Shown here piece after piece: positions 40,101-48,565 of a DNA stretch of 64,000 nucleotides; the first letter of the stretch is position 1, and each line of letters begins with the position of its first letter. Where the stretch lies: positions 516,508 through 580,507 of the forward strand of contig NZ_EQ973490.1 in the NCBI RefSeq assembly GCF_000158035.1, read 5' to 3'. Both the position numbers and the translations under genes were made by a program. The stretch comes from Bacteroides cellulosilyticus DSM 14838. Lineage in GTDB: Bacteria > Bacteroidota > Bacteroidia > Bacteroidales > Bacteroidaceae. Under the pieces are notes generated by a model, which searched no databases, had not been told where the DNA came from, and worked only from the letters and a program-made list of their open reading frames with translations.

Positions 40101-40982
40101 TTAGTTGAAAATCCCGCCCATCAATGTCTGTTCGCGGGAAACGATCTTTATCGGTTGCTCATCACGGATGGCTTTCATGATTTCTTCACCACCCTTCTGC
40201 ACCTTACACAAAGAGATATCATCTCCTTCAACCGCCTTCACGGTCAAACGGCCGATTTCCTTCTTGGCTTCGCGTCCGGCAACTTCACGTATGGCATAAA
40301 CAGTAAATTTCTGGGCTTCTTTCACACCATTCATGGAGCCGAGGTTAATGTACACTTCCTCTGCCTTGCCCTTCTTCTCGCTATTTACTTCAAGGATAGT
40401 TCCTTCCATTTTGAAGTATTCATCCACAAAGTCGCGCATGCTGTATACCGCACTTTTGATAGTGTTGGCAATGGCTTCTTCCTTATTGCCACCGGTTCCT
40501 CCGGTCAGTCCGCTGTGCTGGAACGTCTTTGTACCGATCAATGTACCGTTCTTCGGATTGATAACTTTCAGTGTATAAGATACCGAGCCATCATAATATC
40601 CTTTTCCATCTCTTGTCTTATAAGCAGCAGTCATAGAAGATACCTGACCTGTAATGATGAACTGTGCCCCCAATTCTTCCATCACTGAGAGGCGGTCCAT
40701 TTCATTATCGTCACCCGAAGAGATATTAGCAGATGAGCGACGTTGCGATTCAATACGCAAGGCATCCTGTGCATCCACATCAATCAGAATCACACGTTCC
40801 ATCTTCTGTATACCCTCAATCACCGTATTACGCAAGCCCTCTACCCACGAGAACGGTGCATCGCTGGATCGTTTGAAATAGTCAATGAATACCGTAGGTT
40901 TTCCCTTCGGCTCATCAAAGTTCTGGCAATAACCGGCAAGTGAATATACCACACAAAACACTAAGAGTACAATCTTTCTCAT
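40101..40982 (-). CDS. CsgG/HfaB-like envelope protein
   Basis: A 293-residue exported protein with signal peptide MRKIVLLVFCVVYSLAGYC; the Cys is not in a clear lipobox. Residues 28-160 match the CsgG-like fold: PTVFIDYFKRSSD, NTVIEGIQKMERVILIDVD, LGAQFIITGQVSSM and a strand pair YDGSVSYTLKVINPKNGTLIG. CsgG itself is the outer-membrane pore for curli; here the length and a C-terminal extra domain (about 205-290, VYINLGSMNGVKEAQKFTVYAI) suggest a relative rather than a curli pore. First gene of a four-gene operon with the next three secreted proteins. No curli subunit genes are present. Confidence 0.75.
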   Translation of the reverse strand: MRKIVLLVFCVVYSLAGYCQNFDEPKGKPTVFIDYFKRSSDAPFSWVEGLRNTVIEGIQKMERVILIDVDAQDALRIESQRRSSANISSGDDNEMDRLSVMEELGAQFIITGQVSSMTAAYKTRDGKGYYDGSVSYTLKVINPKNGTLIGTKTFQHSGLTGGTGGNKEEAIANTIKSAVYSMRDFVDEYFKMEGTILEVNSEKKGKAEEVYINLGSMNGVKEAQKFTVYAIREVAGREAKKEIGRLTVKAVEGDDISLCKVQKGGEEIMKAIRDEQPIKIVSREQTLMGGIFN

Positions 40983-41129
40983 AAACTTCTTGAATTATAT
41001 AATTTAAACTTCTGAACTTGCATCTTACTTTAATTTTTCAAAAATAAACATTTGTTATCAAACCGCAAGAGCGTTTACGTTTATTAACTCAAAAAAGAAA
41101 TACAATCACGGAAAACAGTGACAACCCCT

Positions 41130-41279
41130 ATACCGTGTACCGATTGTATCAGAATCATGTCCGCATCGTACCCGAACCGTATCTGCACCGTACTTGCTCC
41201 GTACATTCTCCACTCAGAGGTACCTCTGACCGAAGGAACTACGGAGTTGGTACGGAGCAAGTACGGTTCAGATACAGTT
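41130..41279. repeat. Inverted 11-bp iteron array (CCGTAC type)
   Basis: GTA trinucleotides at 41146, 41168, 41179, 41190 and 41201 (plus GTG at 41135 and ATG at 41157) keep an exact 11-base period; units read like GNNCCGTAC. The complement appears as TAC at 41240, 41251, 41262 and 41273, also exactly 11 apart. Arms 41175-41204 and 41250-41279 are 30-bp inverted repeats with two mismatches, and a perfect 14-bp palindrome CAGAGGTACCTCTG (41215-41228) lies between them. Confidence 0.75.
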
Positions 41280-41300
41280 TAAGGGTAATCCAAGTCGTGA

Positions 41301-41388
41301 TAAGTGAGTTGGTAAGTGAGTCGGTAAGCCGTGGTAAGTGAGCTGGTAAGTCGCGGTAAGTGAGTTGGTAAGTCGTGGTAAGTGTACA
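41301..41388. repeat. 22-bp composite tandem array (GGTAAGTGAG/GGTAAGTCG)
   Basis: TAAG occurs at 41301, 41313, 41325, 41335, 41347, 41357, 41369 and 41379, with alternating spacings of 12 and 10 from 41325 on, so the composite unit is exactly 22 bases. The unit reads GGTAAGTGAGYT then GGTAAGTCGY. It lies between the CsgG-like operon and the YgjP-like gene. The remainder of that gap (40983-41129) is AT-rich with nothing assigned. Confidence 0.75.
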
Positions 41389-41417
41389 GTAGCAATATGT
41401 GGCACGACTTCAAGTGG

Positions 41418-42116
41418 TTAAAACTCCGTGCGATATTGCCTCAATTCTTTCCGCAAAGCTTGGGCTTTTCCTTCCGTCAATTCATCGAGAAGTGCCCAGA
41501 AACGCTCTCCGTGATTCATCTCACGAGTATGAGACAATTCGTGCAGAAGTACATAGTCTATCAGATGTTTCGGCAACAAAACTAGATAGTAAGACAGGTT
41601 GATTGTGCGCCGTGCCGAACAACTCCCCCAGCGTCCACTGCTGGAATTGATTTTTACACTTTGGTAAGGCAGATTGTGTTTCTGTGAAAGCATATACAGA
41701 CGGGGTGGAAGAATGATCTTTGCATTACGACGCAGAGCCTCCTCGATAACTTTACGTAACCATGCTTGTAATTCCGCATCAGTAAAATCAGCTCCCGGCG
41801 GACAGATAATCTGCATCTCTCCCAACTCGGAGCGTGAAAGGAAACGTTCGCGCTGTCCGCTTACAAGACTTAATTTGAAGAACTCCGTATCAATCCGAAA
41901 ATTTAAGTCTATCATAGGATGAGTATGTTTTTTCCGGGCCACCCGCAAACGGGGACGCAGTTCTTCTATCGCATTCTTTATCTCTTTAAGTGTAGTTCCC
42001 GGCGGAATGGTTACATAGATAGCGTCTTCCCGCGTACGAAAAGTCAAACGCCGCGCACGGGTATTCACTTTAATAAGAAAGCGTCCAAGTTCATTATCTT
42101 CCAATACATTTTCCAA
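41418..42116 (-). CDS. YgjP-like zinc metallopeptidase (M48/DUF45)
   Basis: A 232-residue putative metallopeptidase. The start chosen is a TTG at 42116 preceded by GGGAGG nine bases upstream; the longer reading from 42242 adds an unlikely hydrophobic stretch with no ribosome site. The active-site motif is at the C terminus: YVLLHELSHTREMNHGERFW (HExxH plus a third His in MNHGERFW). Upstream, RWGSCSARRTINLSYYLVLLP is the typical YgjP/SprT-like signature. There is no signal peptide, so it is cytoplasmic. Family members are sometimes linked to restriction systems, but none is seen here. It is a single gene. Confidence 0.85.
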   Translation of the reverse strand: MENVLEDNELGRFLIKVNTRARRLTFRTREDAIYVTIPPGTTLKEIKNAIEELRPRLRVARKKHTHPMIDLNFRIDTEFFKLSLVSGQRERFLSRSELGEMQIICPPGADFTDAELQAWLRKVIEEALRRNAKIILPPRLYMLSQKHNLPYQSVKINSSSGRWGSCSARRTINLSYYLVLLPKHLIDYVLLHELSHTREMNHGERFWALLDELTEGKAQALRKELRQYRTEF

Positions 42117-42337
42117 AACGACAAAACCTCCCAATGAATAAACAGACAAATAAACGAAATATCGTTCGAATATACAAATGACTAGATACCCAAAAACGGA
42201 CAAGTGTCCGAAAATGAACACCTGTCCTAAAAGAATGCACACTAATTATCAGCACTTTATTAAATTGGCATGAATATTGAGTTATAAGATGCAACCGGAC
42301 GTTGCCAAAAAAGTTTCTGAAAAAAGAGAAAAAAGTA

Positions 42338-42364
42338 TGCAACCTTTTTTAAGCAACTTACGTC
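42338..42364 (+). promoter_or_regulatory. ECF-type promoter TGCAAC-N17-CGTCTAATAG
   Basis: TGCAAC (42338-42343), a 17-base spacer and CGTC (42361-42364, continuing as CGTCTAATAG) precede the GIN-domain gene by 26 to 53 bases, depending on its start. The same blocks and spacing occur before the YbjQ-like gene (16854-16880). Confidence 0.6.
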
Positions 42365-42389
42365 TAATAGATAAACAGGAATAATATAA

Positions 42390-43280
42390 ATGAATAATTA
42401 TAAAACTAAAAAAGTTATGAAAAAGTTAGCAAGCCTCCTTACATGCATCTGTTTAATCCTTAGTACAACAGCGTGCTCACAAAGCAAGAACTACAGTTCA
42501 GGTAACTGGGGTAGTAAAAAAGTGATAGCCAGCAACAAATACGTAACAAAGGACATCAAGGTAGATAACTTCAAGAAAATCAGTGTAGCCGGTAGCCCCG
42601 ATGTTACGTTTACTCAAAAGTCGGGACGCCCCGAAGTAGAAGTCTACACCTCGGACAATATTGTTGATTTGCTGGATATTAAAGTAAAGGACAACACCTT
42701 ATATATAGGTTTCAAGAAGGATGTCAATGTGTCTTACAAGAAACTGGAAGTACGTGTATCTGCCGAAACTCTGAATGGAATTTCTGTTGCCGGTTCAGGG
42801 GATGTCTTCCTGAAAAACGGTCTCCAGACTAATGACAATTTATCAATTAATGTTGCCGGTTCAGGAGATATCAAAGGCAGTGGCATCAAATGCAATGATA
42901 TGAAAGTATCTGTAGCCGGATCGGGCGATATCAATGCTGATAATATTACTTGTAATAACCTGAAAGTATCCGTTGCAGGATCGGGTGACATGGTATTGAG
43001 AAATGTAACAGCTACGGGCACGGAAGCAAGTGTGGCCGGATCAGGCTCGGCAACTATTACCGGTACAACCCAAACAGCTACTTACAGCGTAGCCGGATCA
43101 GGCGATTTGCTTACAGAAGGTTACGAGGCTCAACGCGTTACCGCCAGTGTAGCAGGCTCGGGCAGCATCAAATGTTTTGCAACCGAGTTCCTGAAAGCAC
43201 GCACCAGCGGCAGCGGAAAGATAGGCTACAAAGGAAATCCGGAACTGGATTACCCGAAGAAGAGCTTGTACAAACTTTAA
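42390..43280 (+). CDS. Head GIN (DUF2807) domain lipoprotein
   Basis: A protein of up to 296 residues. A lipoprotein signal ends ILSTTACSQS (Cys about residue 30 from the first ATG). An alternative start at 42417 (MKKLASLLTC) is equally good, giving a shorter signal. The mature part is a DUF2807/GIN domain: right-handed beta-helix made of about eight rungs that repeat SVAGSGDV, NVAGSGDI, SVAGSGDI, SVAGSGDM, SVAGSGSA, SVAGSGDL and SVAGSGSI roughly every 20 residues. Such proteins are anchored in the envelope; their role is unknown. An ECF-type promoter lies upstream, shared with the YbjQ-like gene, which hints at an envelope-stress regulon. Confidence 0.88.
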   Translation: MNNYKTKKVMKKLASLLTCICLILSTTACSQSKNYSSGNWGSKKVIASNKYVTKDIKVDNFKKISVAGSPDVTFTQKSGRPEVEVYTSDNIVDLLDIKVKDNTLYIGFKKDVNVSYKKLEVRVSAETLNGISVAGSGDVFLKNGLQTNDNLSINVAGSGDIKGSGIKCNDMKVSVAGSGDINADNITCNNLKVSVAGSGDMVLRNVTATGTEASVAGSGSATITGTTQTATYSVAGSGDLLTEGYEAQRVTASVAGSGSIKCFATEFLKARTSGSGKIGYKGNPELDYPKKSLYKL

Positions 43281-43329
43281 GATTCTCTCTTACGATTATT
43301 ATAAAAAGGATAGTTTAACAAACATCAAG

Positions 43330-43366
43330 CGAAAGGGGTTCCGGGAGGAAGCCCTTCGTTGTTTTT
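43330..43366 (+). terminator. Terminator of GIN-domain gene
   Basis: Imperfect stem (CGAAAGGGGTT at 43330-43340 with AAGCCCTTCG at 43349-43358) followed by TTGTTTTT. It lies 50 bases after the GIN-domain stop. Confidence 0.6.
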
Positions 43367-43449
43367 ATACAATGATGTTATTTCAAACGAAGACGATTCG
43401 TTTTTTTCGGGATATGAGTTAAATGATAATTCCAATATTAAGTAAATGT

Positions 43450-43490
43450 ATCTCAATTCCCCTCCTCCGTCGGAGGAGGGGAATTGAGAT
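43450..43490. terminator. Perfect 20-bp GC-rich palindrome between convergent genes
   Basis: Arms 43450-43469 and 43471-43490 are perfect 20-bp inverted repeats with a one-base centre (core CCTCCTCCG). It lies in the 372-base gap between the GIN gene and the GH97 gene. It could be a terminator for either, or another palindromic element. The rest of the gap is AT-rich. Confidence 0.5.
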
Positions 43491-43566
43491 AGTATTATTC
43501 AGCATTTTATTCATTACTGTACCAATATGAATTAATTTCTCAAAAGGCTCCCCTAAAGCACAAAAA

Positions 43567-43594
43567 AATAGGGAAACCTCCCGGCCTCCCTATT
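43567..43594 (-). terminator. Hairpin after GH97 gene
   Basis: AATAGGGA (43567-43574) pairs with TCCCTATT (43587-43594), followed on the minus strand by a T-rich run. It lies 59 bases beyond the GH97 stop and probably ends the Sus-like transcript. Confidence 0.55.
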
Positions 43595-43652
43595 CGTATT
43601 GTTAACTTTAATATTAAATGCAGAGTATATCTCCATTTAATGCCTTTATGCC

Positions 43653-45797
43653 TTAGCGGATGGTTTTCAAACCTTTCATCTCCGCTTTATCAGCCTCTTT
43701 GATGCTGATGGCAACGCCACCGCTGGCGGCTAATTTCTGTTTCAATACACTCTTAGGTGTCACTACTACCTTACGTATACGATAGCTTTGGGGATTGGTG
43801 TCCCAATCTGCATCCTTGCCATCTTCGTAAATGGTAGCGATATATTGTTTTCCTTCCGGAAGCCAGGAGAAAGGAATCGTCGCCGTACGACTATTCTCAT
43901 CGGTAATGCCGCCAACAAACCATTCGTTTTTACCTTTTGCCTTGCGGGCTACGGTGATATAATCTCCCGGTTCAGCTTCCAGGTACCAGCTATTGTCCCA
44001 ATCTACCGCAACGTCTTCAATGAATCGGAAGGCATCCGGGAAACGGGCGTAATTGGAAGGCAGGTCGGCTACCATCTGGATAGGAGAAGGCATGGTCATG
44101 TAGAGTGCCATTTGCTTCACCAAAGTGGTATGCACACGTTCGTTGGGTTTCTCACCGTTGTAATAAGACAGTCTTGTCTCGAAAATACCCGGGGTATAGT
44201 CCATCGGACCACCTTTCAGGCGGGTAAAAGGCAGAATACAGGTATGATCGGGATCATTGCCACCCATTGTTTCGAACTCTCCGCCACGGGCCGATTCCTG
44301 AGCCAGCCAGTTGGGATAGGTACGGCACAAACCTGTGGGGCGTACTGCCTCGTGGCTATTAACCATTACTTTATAATCAGCAGCGCGACGGGCTACATGG
44401 ATGTAATGGTTGTTCATCCATTGGGAAGAGTGGTATTCATTACGGGGGATGATATAACCTACGTAACCGGTTTTCACAGCATGATAACCATTGTCTACCA
44501 TGAACTGGAAGGCCTCATCCAATTGGCGTTCGTAGTCGGCAGCATTGGCGGCTGTTTCGTGATGCATCACCATTTGCACGCCTTTTTCTTTGGCGTAACG
44601 TTGCAGCTCTTTAACGTCGAAGTCGGGATAGGCTTTGTTGAAGAGGAACTGACGATCTTTCCGGTAAGAAGCCCAGTCTTCCCAACCTTCGTTCCAGCCT
44701 TCTACCAGTATTCCGTCGATGCCATGGGCGGAGGCGAAATCGATATATTCCTTCACATGGGCGGTATTGGCGGGGTGATGACCATTGGGTTTCAGTTTGG
44801 CATAATCCGTAATGCCGGGCTTGGCCTGGTAGAAATCACTATATGCCCAGGTCTTTCCTTCGCCTGTGAACATTTCCCACCACACGCCGACGAATTTCAT
44901 CGGACGAATCCAGGAGGTATCTTCATATTGGCAAGGTTCGTTCAGATTATAAATCAATTGAGAAGCAAGAATGTCACGAGCATCATCGCTAACAATAACG
45001 GTACGCCAGGGAGACAGCACGGGCAGTTGCAAGTAACCTTTCTTACCTAATTTATCGGGAGTCAGGTGGGCACTCAGTTTAAACTGCTTATCATCTACAT
45101 TTAGCAACATACCGGCATAATCCACTAAAGCGGCTTCATGGATATTCAGGTAGATGCCATCTTCGCTTTTCATCATTAACGGGGTTTGCACTGTCAGGCC
45201 GCCTTCGGCTTTAGATTCATAAGATTTCTTGGCAATTCTTTTCTCCATATCCACTGCGATGTCCGATAGAGGGGCGGTGGTATAGGCAAACTCGTTGGTA
45301 TCATAGTCACCGGGGATGCAAAAGGCTTTATGATTTCCCGTGAGATTGAATTCGGTTACTTCATCTTTTACGGTGAGGTAGTTCATCTTGCGTTGCAAAG
45401 GCAGTTCGTAGCGAAAGCCCAGACCATCATTGAACAGACGGAAACGGATATTTAGGATACGTCCCGTTTCCGGTTGTTCTAAAGTGACGGTCATTTCATT
45501 ATAATGGTTCCGTACCCGGTTGTACTCACCCCAAACGGGATTCCAGTAGTTATCAACAGAAGCACGTTCAAGGTTTGTTTGTTTGAATCCTCGGGTCAGG
45601 TCGGCTTCTTCCGTCAGGAGACCTAAACGACCGGAAGTTAAAACGGGTTTGCCTTTATAGTCCAGCCGGTATGCCGGAACGCCGTCTGCCTGCTCCATAA
45701 ACTCCAATGACAGGTTACCGTCAGGAGAAGTGAGTTGCTGGGCCGAGGCGAACGAACCGAGGCAAAGGAAAAAGGCAATAAAAAGAGAATGTTTCAT
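43653..45797 (-). CDS. GH97 alpha-glucosidase (SusB-like, inverting)
   Basis: A 714-residue secreted enzyme (signal peptide MKHSLFIAFFLCLGSFASA). The N-terminal beta-super-sandwich (about 20-270) is followed by a TIM barrel (about 280-600, WEMFTGEGKTWAYSDFYQ, GIDGILVEGWNEGWEDW) and a C-terminal beta domain. The glutamates that mark inverting, calcium-dependent SusB are present: Glu483 in VNSHEAVRPTG, Glu501 in AQESARG and Glu507 in GGEFE; their spacing (18 then 6) equals that of Glu508, 526 and 532 in SusB. Retaining GH97 enzymes have an Asp instead. It releases glucose from maltooligosaccharides in the periplasm and is the last gene of the Sus-like locus. Confidence 0.93.
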   Translation of the reverse strand: MKHSLFIAFFLCLGSFASAQQLTSPDGNLSLEFMEQADGVPAYRLDYKGKPVLTSGRLGLLTEEADLTRGFKQTNLERASVDNYWNPVWGEYNRVRNHYNEMTVTLEQPETGRILNIRFRLFNDGLGFRYELPLQRKMNYLTVKDEVTEFNLTGNHKAFCIPGDYDTNEFAYTTAPLSDIAVDMEKRIAKKSYESKAEGGLTVQTPLMMKSEDGIYLNIHEAALVDYAGMLLNVDDKQFKLSAHLTPDKLGKKGYLQLPVLSPWRTVIVSDDARDILASQLIYNLNEPCQYEDTSWIRPMKFVGVWWEMFTGEGKTWAYSDFYQAKPGITDYAKLKPNGHHPANTAHVKEYIDFASAHGIDGILVEGWNEGWEDWASYRKDRQFLFNKAYPDFDVKELQRYAKEKGVQMVMHHETAANAADYERQLDEAFQFMVDNGYHAVKTGYVGYIIPRNEYHSSQWMNNHYIHVARRAADYKVMVNSHEAVRPTGLCRTYPNWLAQESARGGEFETMGGNDPDHTCILPFTRLKGGPMDYTPGIFETRLSYYNGEKPNERVHTTLVKQMALYMTMPSPIQMVADLPSNYARFPDAFRFIEDVAVDWDNSWYLEAEPGDYITVARKAKGKNEWFVGGITDENSRTATIPFSWLPEGKQYIATIYEDGKDADWDTNPQSYRIRKVVVTPKSVLKQKLAASGGVAISIKEADKAEMKGLKTIR

Positions 45798-45846
45798 ATT
45801 CTATTATGGTTTTAGTATGATACTTTTAAACACTAATATCATCTCA

Positions 45847-47172
45847 TCAATACTTAAAGATTCGATACTGATAAGGGCACAGGCTCAGTTCTGCTTCCAG
45901 CTTCTCTTCTGTTCCGCTATACATATCTTTACTTGGATGTCCGTTCCACTCTTGCGGAAGCGTCACATTTACTTCACGATTACGTACATTTACAGCAACC
46001 AACACACGATCTTTACCATCCTGTTTCTCAAATAGTAGCACATCGGGTTGCGGGAATGTTGTCAATCCCCCTTTACGGATAGCCGGATACTCGTTGTAAA
46101 GAGCCATCAGACGGCAGTATTCCTGATACAGTTCACTGTTCCCCGTCCAATCCACCGGAACATACGTAAAGAAGTTGATAGCTTCGGGATAACCCGCCTC
46201 TTGTGAACCATAAATCAACGCTCCTCCATGCAGATAAGTAGTCAGCACGAAAGCTGCCATAGAGCCGCGCATATCTCCGAATTCTTTAATAGGCGACATC
46301 TTTGCCGACTCATCATGATTGGTGGTAAAACGCAGTTTCACTTTTCCTACGGGGATAGTGTCATACTCCGCTTTATCCGTAGCAAACAGTTCCTGTGCCG
46401 GAGCATCTTTTACGAATACATCGCGAAGTGACTCCAGAAAGTCCCAGGAATAATTCATATCGAAACCTGCATCAAAGTGGTCGCGTCTTTTCCCTTCAGC
46501 CAGCATCAGCAACGAACGGTCGGGGATGGCACGCAAAGAGTCGAGCGCCTGTTTCCAGAAGTCGAAGGGAACAAAGTCCGCCGCATCGCAACGGAAACCA
46601 TCGATACCTATTTCAGTAACCCAAAACTTCATGGCTTCAATCATTGCCAGGCGCATCTCCTGATTATCAAAGTTTAAGTCAGCCACATCCTTCCAACCGG
46701 TTCCGGCAGGAAAGATTATGTTTCCGGCCTCATCCTGCGTATACCATTCTTTGTTGGCAATCCAAGCATTGTCCCAGGAAGTATGATTGGCTACCCAGTC
46801 GATAATCACATTCATCCCCTTCTGATGGCAAGTGGCAACCAAGGCCTTAAACTCATCCAGTGTACCGAACTCCGGATTCACTCCTTTGTAGTCCTTCACA
46901 CAATAGGGGGAATTCACTGATTTCTCCTGCCCCACTTCATTGATCGGCATAAACCACACCACGTTGATTCCCAATGCCTGAATGGAATCTAAGCGACGTT
47001 CCACCGCCTTGAATGACTTCTCAGGAGCAAACACTCGCGGATTGACCTGATACATCACCACATCTTCCACAGCAGGCAATGCCGCAACTTCCACCGCCGC
47101 TTCGCCCTGCCGCTTACCTGTACAGGCAGCAAGCAGACACAGCAGACTTACAATAAATATATATTTCTTCAT
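45847..47172 (-). CDS. GH13 alpha-amylase family lipoprotein (second copy)
   Basis: A 441-residue GH13 enzyme with a lipoprotein signal (SLLCLLAACTGK). The conserved regions are present: VIIDWVANHTSWD, the nucleophile Asp in GFRCDAADFVP (about 207), acid/base Glu in LMLAEGKRRD (about 235) and the transition-state Asp in TTNHDES (about 295). It is short for the family: a TIM barrel with a compact C domain and no extra starch-binding module. It is 1 base after the stop of a similar GH13 gene (tandem duplicates), between it and the GH97 enzyme. It should hydrolyse alpha-1,4-glucan on the surface or in the periplasm; whether it acts on starch or oligosaccharides is not known. Confidence 0.92.
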   Translation of the reverse strand: MKKYIFIVSLLCLLAACTGKRQGEAAVEVAALPAVEDVVMYQVNPRVFAPEKSFKAVERRLDSIQALGINVVWFMPINEVGQEKSVNSPYCVKDYKGVNPEFGTLDEFKALVATCHQKGMNVIIDWVANHTSWDNAWIANKEWYTQDEAGNIIFPAGTGWKDVADLNFDNQEMRLAMIEAMKFWVTEIGIDGFRCDAADFVPFDFWKQALDSLRAIPDRSLLMLAEGKRRDHFDAGFDMNYSWDFLESLRDVFVKDAPAQELFATDKAEYDTIPVGKVKLRFTTNHDESAKMSPIKEFGDMRGSMAAFVLTTYLHGGALIYGSQEAGYPEAINFFTYVPVDWTGNSELYQEYCRLMALYNEYPAIRKGGLTTFPQPDVLLFEKQDGKDRVLVAVNVRNREVNVTLPQEWNGHPSKDMYSGTEEKLEAELSLCPYQYRIFKY

Positions 47173-47173
47173 A

Positions 47174-48517
47174 TTATCCTTCTATTTTCCAGATGTAATA
47201 TTGATAGGGCTCCAACGTAATCGTTCTTGGCAACACGGTGCTTTCTCCGGTCCAGAGATTCTTTGCGCTATCCCCTACCCGCTCCATAGGCAGATTCAAT
47301 CTTTCCTGATTGCCACTGGTATTTATCAGTACCAGTATCTTTTCCGTACTGGAGATACGATAAGAGCATATCGCTTTACTCGTCTGATAAAGTTTGATCT
47401 CTCCATTCTGTAAAGCAGGAGAATTGCGATACAACTGCATCAGTTTGGTATAATCCGCCTGATAATCGGCATTAGAGTTCCAGTCCATCGCCTGATAGCC
47501 AAAGAAAGAGAGGGCCTTGTCATAAGCCAGTTCCTGCGAACTATAAATCATTGGGCAGCCACCCATAGAAATAGAGGCCACAAAGGCTGAGAAAGCACCT
47601 TCCTTGGTTTGATAAGCCTGCACGGGCGATTTCTCGGAAGCCATATCATGGTTGGTGGAATAACGCATAAGTAACCGTTTATCTGTTACCGAAGCAAGCT
47701 CACTACGATGTGTATCATACAAATTAGCCACAGAAGCGCTTCCTGCATATACATCCTGTAGTTTATAAGCGAAGTTCCAGGCATACAGCATATCAAAGCC
47801 TGCATCGTAGAGTGCGGTTTGTGAACCTTCGGCCAGCATCAGCAAGGTACTTTTGGCGGCACGAAGCTTCGTGATAGTTTCCTTCCAAAAGTCATTGGGC
47901 ACACCTTCGGCATGGTCGCAACGGAATCCGTCTATGTCAGCTTCGGTCAGCCAGTAAAGCATAGCCTCCTGCATGGCGGCACGCATGGCAGTGTTGTCAT
48001 AATTCAAATCAGCCACATCGTCCCAACCCATTCCGGGGGGAGAAACAATATTGCCGTTGGCGTCCTGCGTATACCAGTCCTTATGTTCCGTGGTCCAGGC
48101 ATGATCCCAGGCGGTATGGTTAGCTACCCAGTCCAGGATTACCAACATACCTTCGGCATGGGCCTTCGTGACTAATGCTTTCAAATCGGACAGTGTTCCA
48201 TAGGCAGGATTAATAGCCCGATAGTCTTTCACACAATACGGAGAACCGACAGCATTCTTTTCACCTTGCTGGAAAATGGGCATGAGCCAAAGAACATTGG
48301 CTTCCAGCTTTTTGATACGCGGCAGTTGGGCAGTCAGTCCATTCAGTGCTTGCGTTTCACCGAAGAGTGCCGGATTGGCTTCATAAATCACCATTCCGTC
48401 TGTAGTAATGTCATCTGCGGGAGGCGGCATGTCAGGATCATCATCCGAACTGCATCCGGTAAAGCTCAACAGCAAAAGGCTGGAGCACAAAATCTTAAGG
48501 ATATCCTTTATTCTCAT
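47174..48517 (-). CDS. GH13 alpha-amylase family lipoprotein (first copy)
   Basis: A 447-residue GH13 enzyme with a lipoprotein signal (LLLLSFTGCSSDDD; an acidic run after the Cys favours surface export in Bacteroides). Catalytic regions: VILDWVANHTAWDH, nucleophile Asp in GFRCDHAEGVPNDFW (about 218), acid/base Glu in LLMLAEGSQTA (about 245) and Asp in STNHDMASEKS (about 305). It is about as long as its neighbour and clearly related. Its upstream gap contains the five-palindrome array at 48566-48670. Its position matches SusG of the classical locus, but SusG is much larger and has an inserted starch-binding module that is lacking here. Confidence 0.92.
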   Translation of the reverse strand: MRIKDILKILCSSLLLLSFTGCSSDDDPDMPPPADDITTDGMVIYEANPALFGETQALNGLTAQLPRIKKLEANVLWLMPIFQQGEKNAVGSPYCVKDYRAINPAYGTLSDLKALVTKAHAEGMLVILDWVANHTAWDHAWTTEHKDWYTQDANGNIVSPPGMGWDDVADLNYDNTAMRAAMQEAMLYWLTEADIDGFRCDHAEGVPNDFWKETITKLRAAKSTLLMLAEGSQTALYDAGFDMLYAWNFAYKLQDVYAGSASVANLYDTHRSELASVTDKRLLMRYSTNHDMASEKSPVQAYQTKEGAFSAFVASISMGGCPMIYSSQELAYDKALSFFGYQAMDWNSNADYQADYTKLMQLYRNSPALQNGEIKLYQTSKAICSYRISSTEKILVLINTSGNQERLNLPMERVGDSAKNLWTGESTVLPRTITLEPYQYYIWKIEG

Positions 48518-48565
48518 ATCTATTTAATTAATTGAGATAGTATAAGTTATAATTTCAAATAATCT

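Noticed and set aside
42117..42242. N-terminal extension of the YgjP-like gene to 42242
   Set aside because: It has no ribosome site and encodes a hydrophobic stretch unlike family members; a TTG with GGGAGG at 42116 fits better.
43788..45050. 420-residue open frame opposite the GH97 gene
   Set aside because: It is a shadow of a gene with complete catalytic residues, and no independent start or promoter was seen.
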